A stretch of DNA of 64,000 nt from Candidatus Stackebrandtia excrementipullorum (GCA_019113825.1 DXGR01000102.1:16970-80969); one strand, 5' to 3'; shown: positions 26,274-36,012, counted from the stretch's first letter. The notes: generated from the sequence alone by a model not told the origin. A program made the numbers and translations.

Positions 26274-27116
26274 CTACCGGAACGAGTGTTCGTCCGCGGG
26301 GAAGACACCGCTGCGGACGTCTTCCGCATACGCTTCGGCGGCCTCGGCGATGACACCGGCCACATCCGCGTAACGTTTGACGAATCGTGGGCCCTTACCT
26401 TCTCTGAGCCCCACCATGTCCTGCCACACCAGTACCTGGGCATCGGTATCGGGGCCGGCGCCGATCCCGATCGTCGGGACCGTCAGTTCCTTGGTGATCC
26501 GGGCCGCCACATCGGCCATGACCATTTCCAATACCACGGCGAAAGCACCGGCCTTCGCGACGGCTTGAGCGTCGGCCAGCACCGTCGCCGCCTGGTCGGC
26601 GCGACCCGCCACCCGGTAGCCACCGACGGCGTGTTCGCTTTGCGGAGTGAACCCGACGTGGGCCATGACGGGTATACCGGCCTGCGTCAGAGCCTCCACC
26701 TGTTCTGCCACACGGACACCACCTTCAAGCTTGACGGCGTGTGCGCCGGCCTTCATGAACCGCACGGCCGTCTCGAAGGCCTGGGTGGGCCCGGCCTCAT
26801 AGGAACCGAACGGGAGATCGGCGACAACGAGCGCCCGTTGCGTGGAACGCGCCACGGCACCGACCAACGGCAGCAGTTCCTCGGGTGTAATGGACACGGT
26901 CGTCTCATAGCCGTAGACGTTGTTGGCTGCCGAATCGCCCACGAGCAGGACGGGGATTCCGGTGCGGTCGAAAATGGCCGCGGTGTACTGGTCGTAACTG
27001 GTCAGCATGGGCCATTTTTCGCCACGTTGCTTAGCCGCCAACAGATCTCGGGTGCGAATGCGGCTGGTCTTTTTGGCCGGACCGTACAGTGACGGCACCT
27101 CTTTGTGCGAAGCCAT
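26274..27116 (-). CDS. panB: 3-methyl-2-oxobutanoate hydroxymethyltransferase PanB
   Basis: A 280-residue enzyme that makes ketopantoate from 2-oxoisovalerate and methylene-tetrahydrofolate, the first step to pantothenate and CoA. Motifs are [14 protein letters not shown] near residue 38, [43 protein letters not shown], the catalytic Glu in VLEMV and [20 protein letters not shown]. Complete. ATG 27116 has GGAG seven bases upstream; an ATG at 27149 is possible but adds residues with no family match. Not linked to panC or panD here. Confidence 0.95.
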   Translation of the reverse strand: MASHKEVPSLYGPAKKTSRIRTRDLLAAKQRGEKWPMLTSYDQYTAAIFDRTGIPVLLVGDSAANNVYGYETTVSITPEELLPLVGAVARSTQRALVVADLPFGSYEAGPTQAFETAVRFMKAGAHAVKLEGGVRVAEQVEALTQAGIPVMAHVGFTPQSEHAVGGYRVAGRADQAATVLADAQAVAKAGAFAVVLEMVMADVAARITKELTVPTIGIGAGPDTDAQVLVWQDMVGLREGKGPRFVKRYADVAGVIAEAAEAYAEDVRSGVFPADEHSFR

Positions 27117-27244
27117 GCTCAAACTCCATTGAATCCTCGGGGCCGCCAAGGGTCCCCGGGCGAAGAGGGCTACTCCCTCGGGTCGTCCCTGAGACTAATA
27201 CTTCGGCGCCGTCTTGCGATTGTGAAAAAGCCAACCCCGAGTCG

Positions 27245-28478
27245 TCACATCGAGCAGAAGTCCACGGCGGTCAAGGCCAACACCTGTGCGGCGGTCGTCA
27301 TCTCGGCGATCGACAGCGACTCGTTCGGGCCATGCGCACGGGACACGTCGCCGGGGCCGTAAAGGACCGTCGGGACTCCGCCCAGTCCGGTGAGAAGTCT
27401 CAAGTCGCTGCCATAGGGTGCGCCCCACGTCTTCGGTTTGGACCCGGTGAACGTCGTGTGCTGATCCTTGAGGCGTTCACAGATCGTGGTGTCTTCGCCG
27501 GTCGCGCCGGACGCGAACTGCCCGCCCCACCATTCGACTCGAACCGGGTTGTCGCACAACCAATCGTCGGCCCGACAGGCCCGTGCCACCGCCTCCTCCA
27601 GGCGAGCACGGGCATCGGTCACGGGTTCCCCCAACAACACCCCCATGCGGCCTTCTGCCACCAATGTGGCCGGGACCGTGGAAACCCAGTCGCCGGCGTG
27701 TACCGTCCCGATCTCAATGGGGTAGGGCATGCCCCATCCCTCCATGACCTCGTCGACATCGACGTTGCGGTGTCTCTCCAGGTCTCGGAGTGCGTTGAAC
27801 ACCGGCCAAAACCGTTCCACCGCGCTCACTCCCACGCCACGTCGCGATGCATGAGCCGCCCTTCCCCGCACCACGAGACGGAAGGTGAGCGCACCGGCGT
27901 TGGCGGGCACCAGATCGAGGCCGGTCGGCTCGGTGATGATGCACGCGTCTGCACTCCAGCCGCGTTGCAACAGGCCGAAGGTTCCCAGACCACCGTCCTC
28001 CTCCCCCACGACACACGCCACGAGGAGGTCACCGGGAAGTTGTACGCCACTGTCGGCCACGGCGCGCGCGGCGTACAGGGCGGACACCAGGCCACCCTTC
28101 ATGTCACAGGCACCTCGCCCGTACACATGCCCGCCGGAGACAGTGCCGTGGAACGGCGCACATTCGGTCCGGTGGGCAGGTCGTCGGCCGGCACGACATC
28201 GACATGGCTGTTGAACATCAGTGTCGGTCGTCGCCGGTACCGGGCAACCGCCCGACAACGCCCCATGCCTCGTCACGGTCGACTTCGGATCCGGGAAAAT
28301 CGGGGTGGCCGGTGAGTTCGTCCATCGGTAGGCGCCAATGATCGACGACGAATCCCTCTGCGGTCGACCAGTCGGCGGGTACCGCCCGGATCGCCACCTC
28401 TTCGGCCCGTCCTCCTAGACTGGGGATACGGATCAAACGTGTCAGCAGGTCGATCATCGCGGGTTGGTCATCGGCCAA
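27245..28478 (-). pseudogene. M20 metallopeptidase (ArgE/DapE type) with two frameshifts
   Basis: The gene starts near 28478 (TTG; an ATG eight codons in is possible) with MIDLLTRLIRIPSLGG and runs to GTGDDRH, then meets TGA at 28220. The expected next segment, LMFNSHVDVVPADDLP, is in a second frame from about 28221. After about residue 105 the protein continues in a third frame as PFHGTVSGGHVYGRGACDMKGG to the stop at 27245. Both shifts correspond to one missing base each, within ~60 bases. Zinc ligands (SHVD, GACDMKGG, VGEEDGG) all survive in the pieces. It is either a recent pseudogene or two sequence errors. Confidence 0.85.
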
Positions 28479-28644
28479 CGTCGCCGTGATTCAGGTCGTC
28501 TCGATATCGTCCATGACTCTCCTTACCCACCGACACATCACGTCCGGACGAGATGGTGGCAACTGTATGCGCGGACGGGGCGGCGAAGACCGGTAGACCG
28601 TCTCGGAGTCGCGCACCGTCGGCGGGAAACCGTGGCATGAAGCT

Positions 28645-28681
28645 ACCGGCGAACCAACGCGCGTCACGCCGGTTCGCCGGT
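28645..28681 (-). terminator. terminator after the 123-residue membrane-anchored protein gene
   Basis: A perfect 11-bp stem, 28645-28655 with 28671-28681, starts 22 bases after the stop at 28704 on the minus strand. Confidence 0.65.
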
Positions 28682-28703
28682 CGACGGCCAACCTAACCGG
28701 TTG

Positions 28704-29075
28704 TCATTTCGTGCCGGTGACCCAATCGGTCAGGGCCACGATCAGCGCCAACGTTCCCGCACCGATCACCACGGCCACCACGATGCCGATGCCCCAGAAT
28801 CGTTCGGGACGCCACCATCGACGTTCCCGATTGGCGCGCCGTCGATCACGATCGAGCTGCCACCGTGGAATTCGCACCCGCCGTGTCGTGCCCTTGGCGA
28901 CACGTAGCTTCGCCAGGACCCGCCGCAGCTGGCCGAAGCCGGTCGCGGCGGTCACCTCGTCGTAAAGGGTGGAGTACTGTTCCTCGTCGATATATCCGTC
29001 ACCGAATGCGTATTCCAATCGCGCCATCAGCCGGTTGCGATATGCATTCAGGACTTTCCATTCCTGTCGGTCCAT
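28704..29075 (-). CDS. DUF1707-like protein with C-terminal membrane segment
   Basis: A 123-residue protein. The N-terminal ~50 residues (NRLMARLEYAFGDGYIDEEQYSTLYDEVTAATG) resemble the DUF1707/SHOCT-type short helical domain of actinobacterial membrane proteins. A strongly basic linker (RVRIPRWQLDRDRRRANRER) is followed by one membrane helix (IGIVVAVVIGAGTLALIVAL). ATG 29075 has GGGGG five bases upstream. Function unknown. Confidence 0.68.
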   Translation of the reverse strand: MDRQEWKVLNAYRNRLMARLEYAFGDGYIDEEQYSTLYDEVTAATGFGQLRRVLAKLRVAKGTTRRVRIPRWQLDRDRRRANRERRWWRPERFWGIGIVVAVVIGAGTLALIVALTDWVTGTK

Positions 29076-29175
29076 GTCGACCCCCTGGGATGCTTGTTCC
29101 CTCAAGCATGCCGTGTTTCGGGGGCGTTCGCCGAACCCGTTGTCCCGCAGCGTGCATCACTGCGACGGCAGCCCC

Positions 29176-30426
29176 TTAGTGAGTCAGCCCCGGAAGCACG
29201 TCGTCCAGGGTGGTCAATGCTTGTCGCAACCACGGAAGCTGCGCGGGAAATGCCGAGCGCAGCGAGGCTTCGCGTTGCTCATCGGTGTCGCCGTACAGCT
29301 GACTGGTGGCCACACGCAGCTTCAGTGCCTTCGGGTCGTCACCGAAGGCACTGCCGGGAAGAACGCCTATCCCGAAACGGTCGAGCAGCAGGTGCGCCAG
29401 ATCCGCGCTGGTGGTCACCGACCACTTCGCCTCCAACGTTTCACGGTGCTCGGAGAAATCCGGGTACAGGTAGAAGCCGCCCTGCGGCGTGGGCACCGTC
29501 GCTCCGGCCGCACGGAATCTCGCCGCCACCAGGTGCGCCACTTCGGCGTGAAGCCGCGTCGACTCGTGAATTCGTTCCCGCAGCGGTGCAGGCTCGTTGA
29601 ACGCGTACGCCGCCGCGTGCTGCACCGGTTGAGGCGCACTGGACCAGATCTCGCTGCCGATGGTCAACAGCCTGTCTGCGATCCTGCGTCCCTCCGGGCT
29701 GTCGGGTACCCGGGTCACGCCCAGTCTCCAACCGCCCAAGGCGAGATTCTTCGAAATACCGGTGGTGATCAGCGTCCGTTCAGGAGCAAGTTCGGCGGGA
29801 CTGACGAATCCGGCCTCACCCGCGAAACGAAGATCGCGGTAGATCTCGTCGGAGATGATGAACAGATCCCATTGCCTGGCGACCTGCACCACGCGTTCCA
29901 GAAGGTCTCCGTCGGCGACCGTCCCCGTCGGATTGTCCGGCAGGGTGACCACGATGGCCTTGATGTGACGACCGTCGACGGCGGCACCGTCCAGGTGTTG
30001 CGCCAGCAGATCGGGATCGGGTACGCCGCCCACCCCTTCGGGTGTCGGGACGTACAACGGGTTGCCGTTCAATAGTTGGCTCTGCGCGGCATAACTGACC
30101 CAACTGGGCTGGGCCAAGGCCACATCGCCGCCAATGGCCGCCATGAGCGCATACAGGAGTGGTTTGCTGCCCGGCCCGGCGACGACCTGGTCGGGTTCCG
30201 TGGGAAGCCTACGCCGGGACCAGTAACCGGCAGCAGCCTCCGCCAGTTCCGGTACAGCCGACACCGGACCGTATCCGTTCCTTCCGGCGTGACGGGACAG
30301 GACGTCGATCAGGTCGGAGTGGACCGGCAGACCGGCTTCTCCGAAGGCCAGCGGCAGAACGTATTCTCCGGCCCGACGTCGTTGCATGATGGTCTCGTTA
30401 GCGGCCAGGGTGGCTGAGACAGACAC
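29176..30426 (-). CDS. PLP-dependent aminotransferase class I/II
   Basis: A 416-residue fold-type I aminotransferase. Visible are GYGPVSAVPELAEAAAGY near residue 52, the cofactor-contacting DNPTGTV, SDEIYRDL, the PLP lysine in TGISKNLALGGWRLG near residue 245 and the substrate Arg in LRVATSQLYG. The substrate is not identifiable; it groups with aspartate/aromatic-type enzymes. GTG 30426 has GGAGAG upstream. It is divergent from a LysR regulator across 118 bases, which probably controls it. Confidence 0.85.
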   Translation of the reverse strand: MSVSATLAANETIMQRRRAGEYVLPLAFGEAGLPVHSDLIDVLSRHAGRNGYGPVSAVPELAEAAAGYWSRRRLPTEPDQVVAGPGSKPLLYALMAAIGGDVALAQPSWVSYAAQSQLLNGNPLYVPTPEGVGGVPDPDLLAQHLDGAAVDGRHIKAIVVTLPDNPTGTVADGDLLERVVQVARQWDLFIISDEIYRDLRFAGEAGFVSPAELAPERTLITTGISKNLALGGWRLGVTRVPDSPEGRRIADRLLTIGSEIWSSAPQPVQHAAAYAFNEPAPLRERIHESTRLHAEVAHLVAARFRAAGATVPTPQGGFYLYPDFSEHRETLEAKWSVTTSADLAHLLLDRFGIGVLPGSAFGDDPKALKLRVATSQLYGDTDEQREASLRSAFPAQLPWLRQALTTLDDVLPGLTH

Positions 30427-30495
30427 GATCTCTCCAGTAATGTCGGCGTTACCAACAGTGATTTGTCGTGATACCGCCTAAGTTTTACCCACCAG

Positions 30496-30550
30496 GAGCA
30501 TAAGTGCAAACTAAAGTTTCTAGCTGTTGGAGTAAGGTCTACTTATGCTC
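30496..30550. promoter_or_regulatory. long-spaced inverted repeat in the aminotransferase/LysR intergenic region
   Basis: GAGCATAAGT (30496-30505) and ACTTATGCTC (30541-30550) are perfect reverse complements, 45 bases centre to centre. Between them is a smaller palindrome, AAACT-AA-AGTTT (30508-30519). The right half covers the LysR start codon. It is a candidate autoregulatory operator. Confidence 0.55.
30533..30538 (+). promoter_or_regulatory. -10 element for the LysR gene, leaderless type
   Basis: TAAGGT, six bases, then ATG 30545. Confidence 0.5.
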
Positions 30551-31447
30551 GATCCTCGCAGGCTGCGACTGCTACGTGAATTCGCCCATCGCGGAAGCAT
30601 CGCGGCGGCCGCCGATGCCTTGGGCTACACCGCCTCTGCGGTATCCCAACAACTTGTGGCCCTCGAAAGAGAAGCCGGTCTCGCTCTTCTGGACAGAACC
30701 GCCCGCAGCGCGACATTGACAGACGCCGGACGCCGACTCGTCGAACACGCCGGTGTCATTCTCACCGCCATCGAAGCCGCCGAATCCGATTTGGCTGCTC
30801 AAAGCGGCACCCCCAGCGGCAAAGTCGTGGTAACCGCCTACCCGACTGCGGCGGTCGCGCTCGCACCCCCCGTCGCCCACCGACTGCGCCGCCACAAAGC
30901 CCTCACCCTCAAACTGCGACAAGCGGCACAAGAGGAAAGCCTCGACCAGGTGCGATCGGCAGAAGCCGACATCGCCCTGGTCGACGACTGGTCCGGGATC
31001 GAACGCGCCTCCGTTTCGGGGGGACTCTCCTGGCAGTTCCTGTGCCACGACCCCCTCGTGCTCGTCGTCCCCGTCGGACACCCGCTCGTCGGGAAAGGCC
31101 CGGTCCGACTGTCCGACCTCGAGGACGAATCCTGGATCATGGGCCTGGAAGGCGAACAGTCCCGGATGGCGCTGGACCGCCTACTGCTGGGCGAAGGCAA
31201 AAACCCTCACACCCGCTGGGAGTTCGAGGGCCTCGACACCATGATCACGCTGGTGGCGCGAGGCCTCGGCATCACGGTCGCACCACGCATGTCCGTCGTC
31301 GACCGCCACTACCACGTGGACGTGTGCGAACTCGTCACCCGCGGCGGACGCGACGTGTACGCCGTCTACCGCACCGCCAGCACGCAACGTCCCGCAGTCG
31401 CTGTGGTGTTGGATCTACTCGTGGCCGCCGCGAACAAGCTGAACTGA
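30545..31447 (+). CDS. LysR-family transcriptional regulator
   Basis: A 300-residue regulator with an N-terminal winged helix (LRLLREFAHRGSIAAAADAL, then YTASAVSQQLVALEREAG, residues ~7-46) and a periplasmic-binding-like effector domain from about residue 90 (GKVVVTAYPTAAVALAPP). Typical length. It faces the aminotransferase gene, the classic LysR arrangement, and a long inverted repeat overlaps its own start codon. The effector is unknown. The stop is only five bases from the converging ROK gene. Confidence 0.92.
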   Translation: MLDPRRLRLLREFAHRGSIAAAADALGYTASAVSQQLVALEREAGLALLDRTARSATLTDAGRRLVEHAGVILTAIEAAESDLAAQSGTPSGKVVVTAYPTAAVALAPPVAHRLRRHKALTLKLRQAAQEESLDQVRSAEADIALVDDWSGIERASVSGGLSWQFLCHDPLVLVVPVGHPLVGKGPVRLSDLEDESWIMGLEGEQSRMALDRLLLGEGKNPHTRWEFEGLDTMITLVARGLGITVAPRMSVVDRHYHVDVCELVTRGGRDVYAVYRTASTQRPAVAVVLDLLVAAANKLN

Positions 31448-31452
31448 CAAGC

Positions 31453-32646
31453 TCAACCGGCCGATTCGTACAGATCCAACGCCGCCGCGCCACCGTAAAG
31501 GTCGTCGTGGGCGATATTCAACGCCGTCAACAACGCCCCGTAACTCACCGGGTCATCGGTCAACGCGGACGGACGCACCTCCACCGGGATGGACGTCATC
31601 GAGGCCACCCGCTGGGCCACGGCATCCGCAAACGCCTCACCGCCCGCATCACCGATCTCACCGGCCAGCACGATGAGGCCCGGGTCGATCGTGGCGACCA
31701 GTGCCAGTGCCCCCATGGCGACACGCTCGGCCAAGGCCGCCGCAAACGAGGTGGCCGCCTCCGTCTTTCCTTCAAACGCCGTGGCGACCATCTTCATGAC
31801 GTCGCGCCCGGTGAACCCGTGCTCCGCCCCCAGGGCACGCACCGCGCTCGTGGACACCAGGCCGTGGAAGCCTCCCGCAGCCCTTCCCGCCTCGGGCATC
31901 GGCGCTCCCGGCAACGCCAGCTTGCCCACCTCACCGGCCGCGCCGGCGGCTCCCTGCCTCAAGCGGCCGTCGAGAATGATCGACGAGCCGACACTGCGGT
32001 CCAGCCAAAGCACTGCCAGGTCTTGTCGACCTTTGCCGGCCCCTTGCCGTAGCTCCACCAGGCCCGCGAGGTTCACCTCGTTTTCCAACACGATGGGGAC
32101 GTCCAGGGCATCGACCAGTTTCGGAAGAAGTTCGGCGTCCCAATCGGGAAACTCATACCCGTACCCCAGCTCCCCCGTTTCCTGATCGACGGCGCCGGGA
32201 GCACCGATGACCACGGTGTGAAGCTTCTCCGTCCCCGCGTCGGCCTGCCGTGCCGCATCCCGAACGGCCTGTTCTATGAGGTCGGCGAGATGCTGTTCCT
32301 CGTCGATGGGGCGACGGAAGGTCGCCAGAATGTTGCCGGTGATGTCCGACAGTGCGATGCCCACGTGCCCCAACCGCACGTCGACACCGGCCAGATAGGC
32401 CAAATCGGGTACCAGACCGTACAACTTCGCATTGGGCCCGCGACGCTTCTTTCCGCTTTCGCCGACAACCGCGATCAACTCGTTCTCCTGCAGGCGTTCC
32501 AACAGATCGGCCACCGACGGCCTGGATAGGCCGGTCAGTTCTCGCAGCTGCGGCGCGCTGAGTTTCTTGTGTTCGAAGAGCAGGTCCAACGCCATTCGAT
32601 CGTTGATCGCACGAGCCATCGCGGGACTCGCCGGGTTGACACTCAT
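31453..32646 (-). CDS. ROK-family transcriptional regulator
   Basis: A 397-residue NagC/XylR-type repressor. The N-terminal winged helix (LSAPQLRELTGLSRPSVADLLERLQENELI, residues ~30-60) is followed by the ROK sugar-kinase-like domain with LAGVDVRLGHVGIALSD, VIGAPGAVDQETGELG and VLENEVNLAGLVE. The usual ROK zinc motif (CxCGxxGC) is absent: the expected place reads GGFHGLVSTSAV. ATG 32646 has AAGGA six bases upstream; an ATG five codons earlier lacks one. It is divergent from an MFS transporter that it probably controls. Confidence 0.88.
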   Translation of the reverse strand: MSVNPASPAMARAINDRMALDLLFEHKKLSAPQLRELTGLSRPSVADLLERLQENELIAVVGESGKKRRGPNAKLYGLVPDLAYLAGVDVRLGHVGIALSDITGNILATFRRPIDEEQHLADLIEQAVRDAARQADAGTEKLHTVVIGAPGAVDQETGELGYGYEFPDWDAELLPKLVDALDVPIVLENEVNLAGLVELRQGAGKGRQDLAVLWLDRSVGSSIILDGRLRQGAAGAAGEVGKLALPGAPMPEAGRAAGGFHGLVSTSAVRALGAEHGFTGRDVMKMVATAFEGKTEAATSFAAALAERVAMGALALVATIDPGLIVLAGEIGDAGGEAFADAVAQRVASMTSIPVEVRPSALTDDPVSYGALLTALNIAHDDLYGGAAALDLYESAG

Positions 32647-32750
32647 CACAATCCTTTTCATCAGGGAGCCTGCCTGTTATTTTAGCCTTCAGAGGCACAC
32701 CGGTCTGGTGCTGCTTTTTGCGTTCCCTTTTCTTCACATGGAGGTCAGCC

Positions 32751-34232
32751 ATGAACCAGCGGCGTGCCCAGATGGTGCTCGCCATGGTATTTGCCGTGCA
32801 CGGCACGGTCTCGGGCAACTTCGCCACCCGAGTGCCATGGATCAAACAGCACCTGGGCCTGGGGGCCGGCCAAATCGGCCTAGCCCTGCTGTGCGTCGCA
32901 CTCGGTTCATTCCTAGCCGTACCTCTAGCCGGCAAGCTCATCAACCGCTTCGGTGCACGCGCCGTCGTCCGTGTCGGGCTGCCCGCCACCACCTTCGGCC
33001 TCGCCGTCCCGGCCTTCATGCCCAGCTTCGTGACTCTGTGCGCCGTCCTGCTGTTGTTCGGGGTCGCCGTCGGCGCCGCCGACGCGGGCATGAAACAGCA
33101 GGCCGTCGCCGTCGAACGCGAACTGCCCCGCCCCATCATGTCGGGGCTGCACGGCCTGTGGAGCATCGGCACCCTCGTCGGAGCGGGCATAGGCACCGCC
33201 GCCACGTTCACCGGCGTGGACGCCCGGCTGCACCTGGGCGCACTCGGACTCACCCTGTTCGCCTTCGTCATCGGCCTGGGCTTCGGCCTCCCGCGCACCG
33301 TCAACCCCGTCGCTGAGCGCCGCACCGAAACCAAACGCCGCCGCGTTCCATCGGGCACCATGATCCTGCTGATCGTTATCGGGTTCTGCAGTGCCTTCGC
33401 CGAAGCCGCGGCCCACAACTGGAGCAGCGTCTTCATCGCCGGACTCCCCGGAGGCGGTCCCGGAACAGCGTCCATCGGCTTCGCCGTGTTCGTCGCCGCG
33501 ATGGCCGCCGGACGGTTGTGCGGAGACAAGCTCATCGCCCGGTTCGGCCCGGTCGCCGTCGTCCGGCACGGTGGCCTGGTCGCCGTCGCCGGTGCGGTCC
33601 TGGTCATGCAGGCCGTCGGGCCGGGCCTGGCGATGCTGGGCTTCGGCCTCATCGGCATCGGGCTGGCAGCGATCATGCCGGTCGTGGTCACAGCCGCCAG
33701 TACCACGGGCAGCGGCGTGTCGACCGTGGTCATGAGCTGCTACCTGGCGTTCCTCGCATCACCGGGCACCATCGGAGGTATCGCCGACAGCATGTCGTTG
33801 GCCACCGCCTTCGGCCTCACCGCGGGCATCCTGCTCGTGATCGTCTGCCTGGCCGGCGTCCTACGCCCGGCCGAGACCAGCGGCACCGTCATCACCCGTG
33901 TTCCGCGCATGCGGGCGGTACGCACCAGCTTCACCAGGGTCGCCCGTTCCACACCCGTCATGGCGCTGACGCTGGGACGCTCCGGACGCGCCGCACCCGT
34001 GGCCGTGTCCATCGGCGAACCGGTCGTCGGGACGGCTCCGGTGTCACTGAGCCTGCCGAGCACCGGCGAATGGACCACCGAAGACACCCGCGAATGGGCC
34101 ACCGAGGCGTTCACCGCCGACGGCGGGCTCGCCGAGCATTCCGGCACCTCACAGCATCAGCCGATCGACGACACACCAACCGTCGAGATCCCGGCGATGC
34201 GACGAGGAACCGAAGCCCTTATATCTCGGTAA
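32751..34232 (+). CDS. MFS transporter, YbjJ-like, with long hydrophilic tail
   Basis: A 493-residue membrane transporter with 12 hydrophobic segments in the first ~385 residues. The GKLINRFGARAVVR loop is the MFS motif A region, and GLHGLWSIGTLVGAGIGTA matches the YbjJ-like/sugar group. The last ~105 residues are hydrophilic and Thr-rich (STGEWTTEDTREWATEAF), unusual for the family, and probably cytoplasmic. ATG 32751 has GGAGG six bases upstream. The ROK regulator next door suggests a carbohydrate or related substrate. Confidence 0.87.
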   Translation: MNQRRAQMVLAMVFAVHGTVSGNFATRVPWIKQHLGLGAGQIGLALLCVALGSFLAVPLAGKLINRFGARAVVRVGLPATTFGLAVPAFMPSFVTLCAVLLLFGVAVGAADAGMKQQAVAVERELPRPIMSGLHGLWSIGTLVGAGIGTAATFTGVDARLHLGALGLTLFAFVIGLGFGLPRTVNPVAERRTETKRRRVPSGTMILLIVIGFCSAFAEAAAHNWSSVFIAGLPGGGPGTASIGFAVFVAAMAAGRLCGDKLIARFGPVAVVRHGGLVAVAGAVLVMQAVGPGLAMLGFGLIGIGLAAIMPVVVTAASTTGSGVSTVVMSCYLAFLASPGTIGGIADSMSLATAFGLTAGILLVIVCLAGVLRPAETSGTVITRVPRMRAVRTSFTRVARSTPVMALTLGRSGRAAPVAVSIGEPVVGTAPVSLSLPSTGEWTTEDTREWATEAFTADGGLAEHSGTSQHQPIDDTPTVEIPAMRRGTEALISR

Positions 34233-34238
34233 ACGGCC

Positions 34239-34275
34239 CGGGAGGGTCGCCGACAAACCGTCAGCGGCCCTCCCG
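34239..34275. terminator. terminator between the MFS gene and nadE
   Basis: A 12-bp stem (one G-T pair), 34239-34250 with 34264-34275, separates two converging genes. The right arm includes the last codons of nadE. Confidence 0.6.
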
Positions 34276-36012
34276 GAACCGGTTCGTAATGGGCAACCTG
34301 CGGTCACGGCCGAACGACTTACCGGAGATCTTTGCTCCGGGGGCGGACTGTCGACGCTTGTACTCCGCGGTGTCGATCAACCGCAGAACCCGATCGACCA
34401 CCGCCGCGTCACGTCCCGCGTCCACCAGTTCGTCCCGTCCCGCATCGTTGTCGACGTAACCGGTGATGATGTGGTCCAGCACCTCGTACGGCGGCAATGA
34501 ATCGGTGTCGACCTGGTCGGGTCGCAACTCGGCACTGGGCGGCTTGGCGATCGTGTTCTCCGGGATCGGCGGCACCTGCCCCAACCGCTCCGCCTCGGCG
34601 TTACGCCAGCGCGCCAACGCGAAGATCAGGGTTTTGACGACATCCTTGATCGGCGCATAACCCCCCACCGAATCGCCATACAATGTGGAATACCCGACGG
34701 CGTACTCACTCTTGTTCCCCGGCGCCAACACCAGGTGGCCGTGCTGGTTCGACAACGCCATGAGGATCAGGCCACGCACGCGCGACTGAAGATTCTCCAC
34801 CGCCACACCCGACAGCGCGACCTCCGCCATGACACTGTCGACCACCGATTGAATCGGTTCGGTGTCGTAGTGCAGCCCGGTACGCCGCGCCAGGTCCGCA
34901 GCGTCGTCACGCGAATGTTCGGAGGAATACCGGCTGGGCATGGAGATCGCGTATACGCGATCGGGGCCCAACGCGTCCACCGCCAACGCGGCCACGACTG
35001 CGGAGTCGATACCACCGGACAGGCCGAAGACGACGGAGGGGAAGTTGTTCTTGATCACGTAGTCACGCAAGCCCACCACCAGCGCGTTCCAGGTCTCCGC
35101 CAGGTCCGACATCGGCTTTGAGAGCATCGCCTCGACGGGCTTCTCCAATGGGGGCGGGGGCTGCGATGACACCGTCGTGTGTTCAACGGACATCGCCGCA
35201 CCGTTCACCGCCGAAACCTCACCGGCGTCGGGCAGCTCGAGATCGGCCACCAGCAACGTCTCGTCGAACTGCGGCGCGCGTGCCATCAGCTCACCGTCGG
35301 CGGCCACGATCATCGAGTCACCGTCAAAGACAAGCTCGTCCTGGCCGCCGACTATGTTCACGTAGGCGACCGTTGCGTTCGCCTCGGCCGCACGGCGCCG
35401 AATGAGCGGCAGCCGTCGCTCGTCCTTGTTGCGTTCATACGGCGACGCGTTGATGTTGACCACCAACCCGACACCGGCCCGCCCCGCAACCGCGAAGGGA
35501 CCACCGGGTTGCCAAATGTCTTCGCACACCGTGAACGCGATGTCGACTCCGCCCACGCGCACCACCTGAAGGGTGTTACCCGGCGCGAAATACCGAGTCT
35601 CATCGAACACGCCGTAATTGGGCAGGTGGTGCTTGTGGTACCTCGTGACAACCTCGCCGCGGTGCAGCACGGCCAAGGAGTCACGTGGGCCGACGTCACG
35701 GGAGGCGTCGGGCCCCTGCCTTGCGGGACCATCGGCGTCCAGATAACCAACGACCACGACGATCTCACCCAGCCCGGCGGCGGCCAAACCGGCGGCAAGG
35801 TCGGCTACCGCGTGCCGACTGGCTTCCACAAAAGATTCACGAAACACCAGGTCCTCAACGGGGTACCCGGTAAGGACCATTTCGCCGAAGGCAACCAAGT
35901 GCGCTCCCGAGTCGGCCGCACGTCGGGTGAAATCCATGACCGTCGCGACGTTGCCGTCCAGGTCTCCGACGGTGGTGTTGGTCTGGGCCAGCGCTATCCG
36001 CAGAGTCGACAT
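34261..36012 (-). CDS. nadE: glutamine-dependent NAD+ synthetase NadE
   Basis: A 583-residue two-domain enzyme for the last step of NAD synthesis. The N-terminal nitrilase-type glutaminase has its Glu-Lys-Cys triad in AFGEMVLTGYP, HKHHLPNYGVFDE and VCEDIWQPGG (residues ~45-155). The C-terminal synthetase has the ATP-pyrophosphatase loop GLSGGIDSAVVAALA near residue 310 and KSEYAVGYSTLYGDSVGGY. Ammonia made in the first domain is used in the second. ATG 36012 (MSTLRIALAQTN) is chosen over an ATG at 36108 because the nitrilase fold starts there. Confidence 0.95.
   Translation of the reverse strand: MSTLRIALAQTNTTVGDLDGNVATVMDFTRRAADSGAHLVAFGEMVLTGYPVEDLVFRESFVEASRHAVADLAAGLAAAGLGEIVVVVGYLDADGPARQGPDASRDVGPRDSLAVLHRGEVVTRYHKHHLPNYGVFDETRYFAPGNTLQVVRVGGVDIAFTVCEDIWQPGGPFAVAGRAGVGLVVNINASPYERNKDERRLPLIRRRAAEANATVAYVNIVGGQDELVFDGDSMIVAADGELMARAPQFDETLLVADLELPDAGEVSAVNGAAMSVEHTTVSSQPPPPLEKPVEAMLSKPMSDLAETWNALVVGLRDYVIKNNFPSVVFGLSGGIDSAVVAALAVDALGPDRVYAISMPSRYSSEHSRDDAADLARRTGLHYDTEPIQSVVDSVMAEVALSGVAVENLQSRVRGLILMALSNQHGHLVLAPGNKSEYAVGYSTLYGDSVGGYAPIKDVVKTLIFALARWRNAEAERLGQVPPIPENTIAKPPSAELRPDQVDTDSLPPYEVLDHIITGYVDNDAGRDELVDAGRDAAVVDRVLRLIDTAEYKRRQSAPGAKISGKSFGRDRRLPITNRFREGR

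Noticed and set aside
28491..28691. 66-residue minus-strand ORF before the M20 gene
   Set aside because: Arg/Pro/Ser-rich translation with no family trace; it overlaps the terminator hairpin at 28645.
30541..30550. mRNA hairpin hiding the LysR start codon
   Set aside because: The TAAGGT -10 six bases before the ATG means the upstream half of the repeat is not transcribed.
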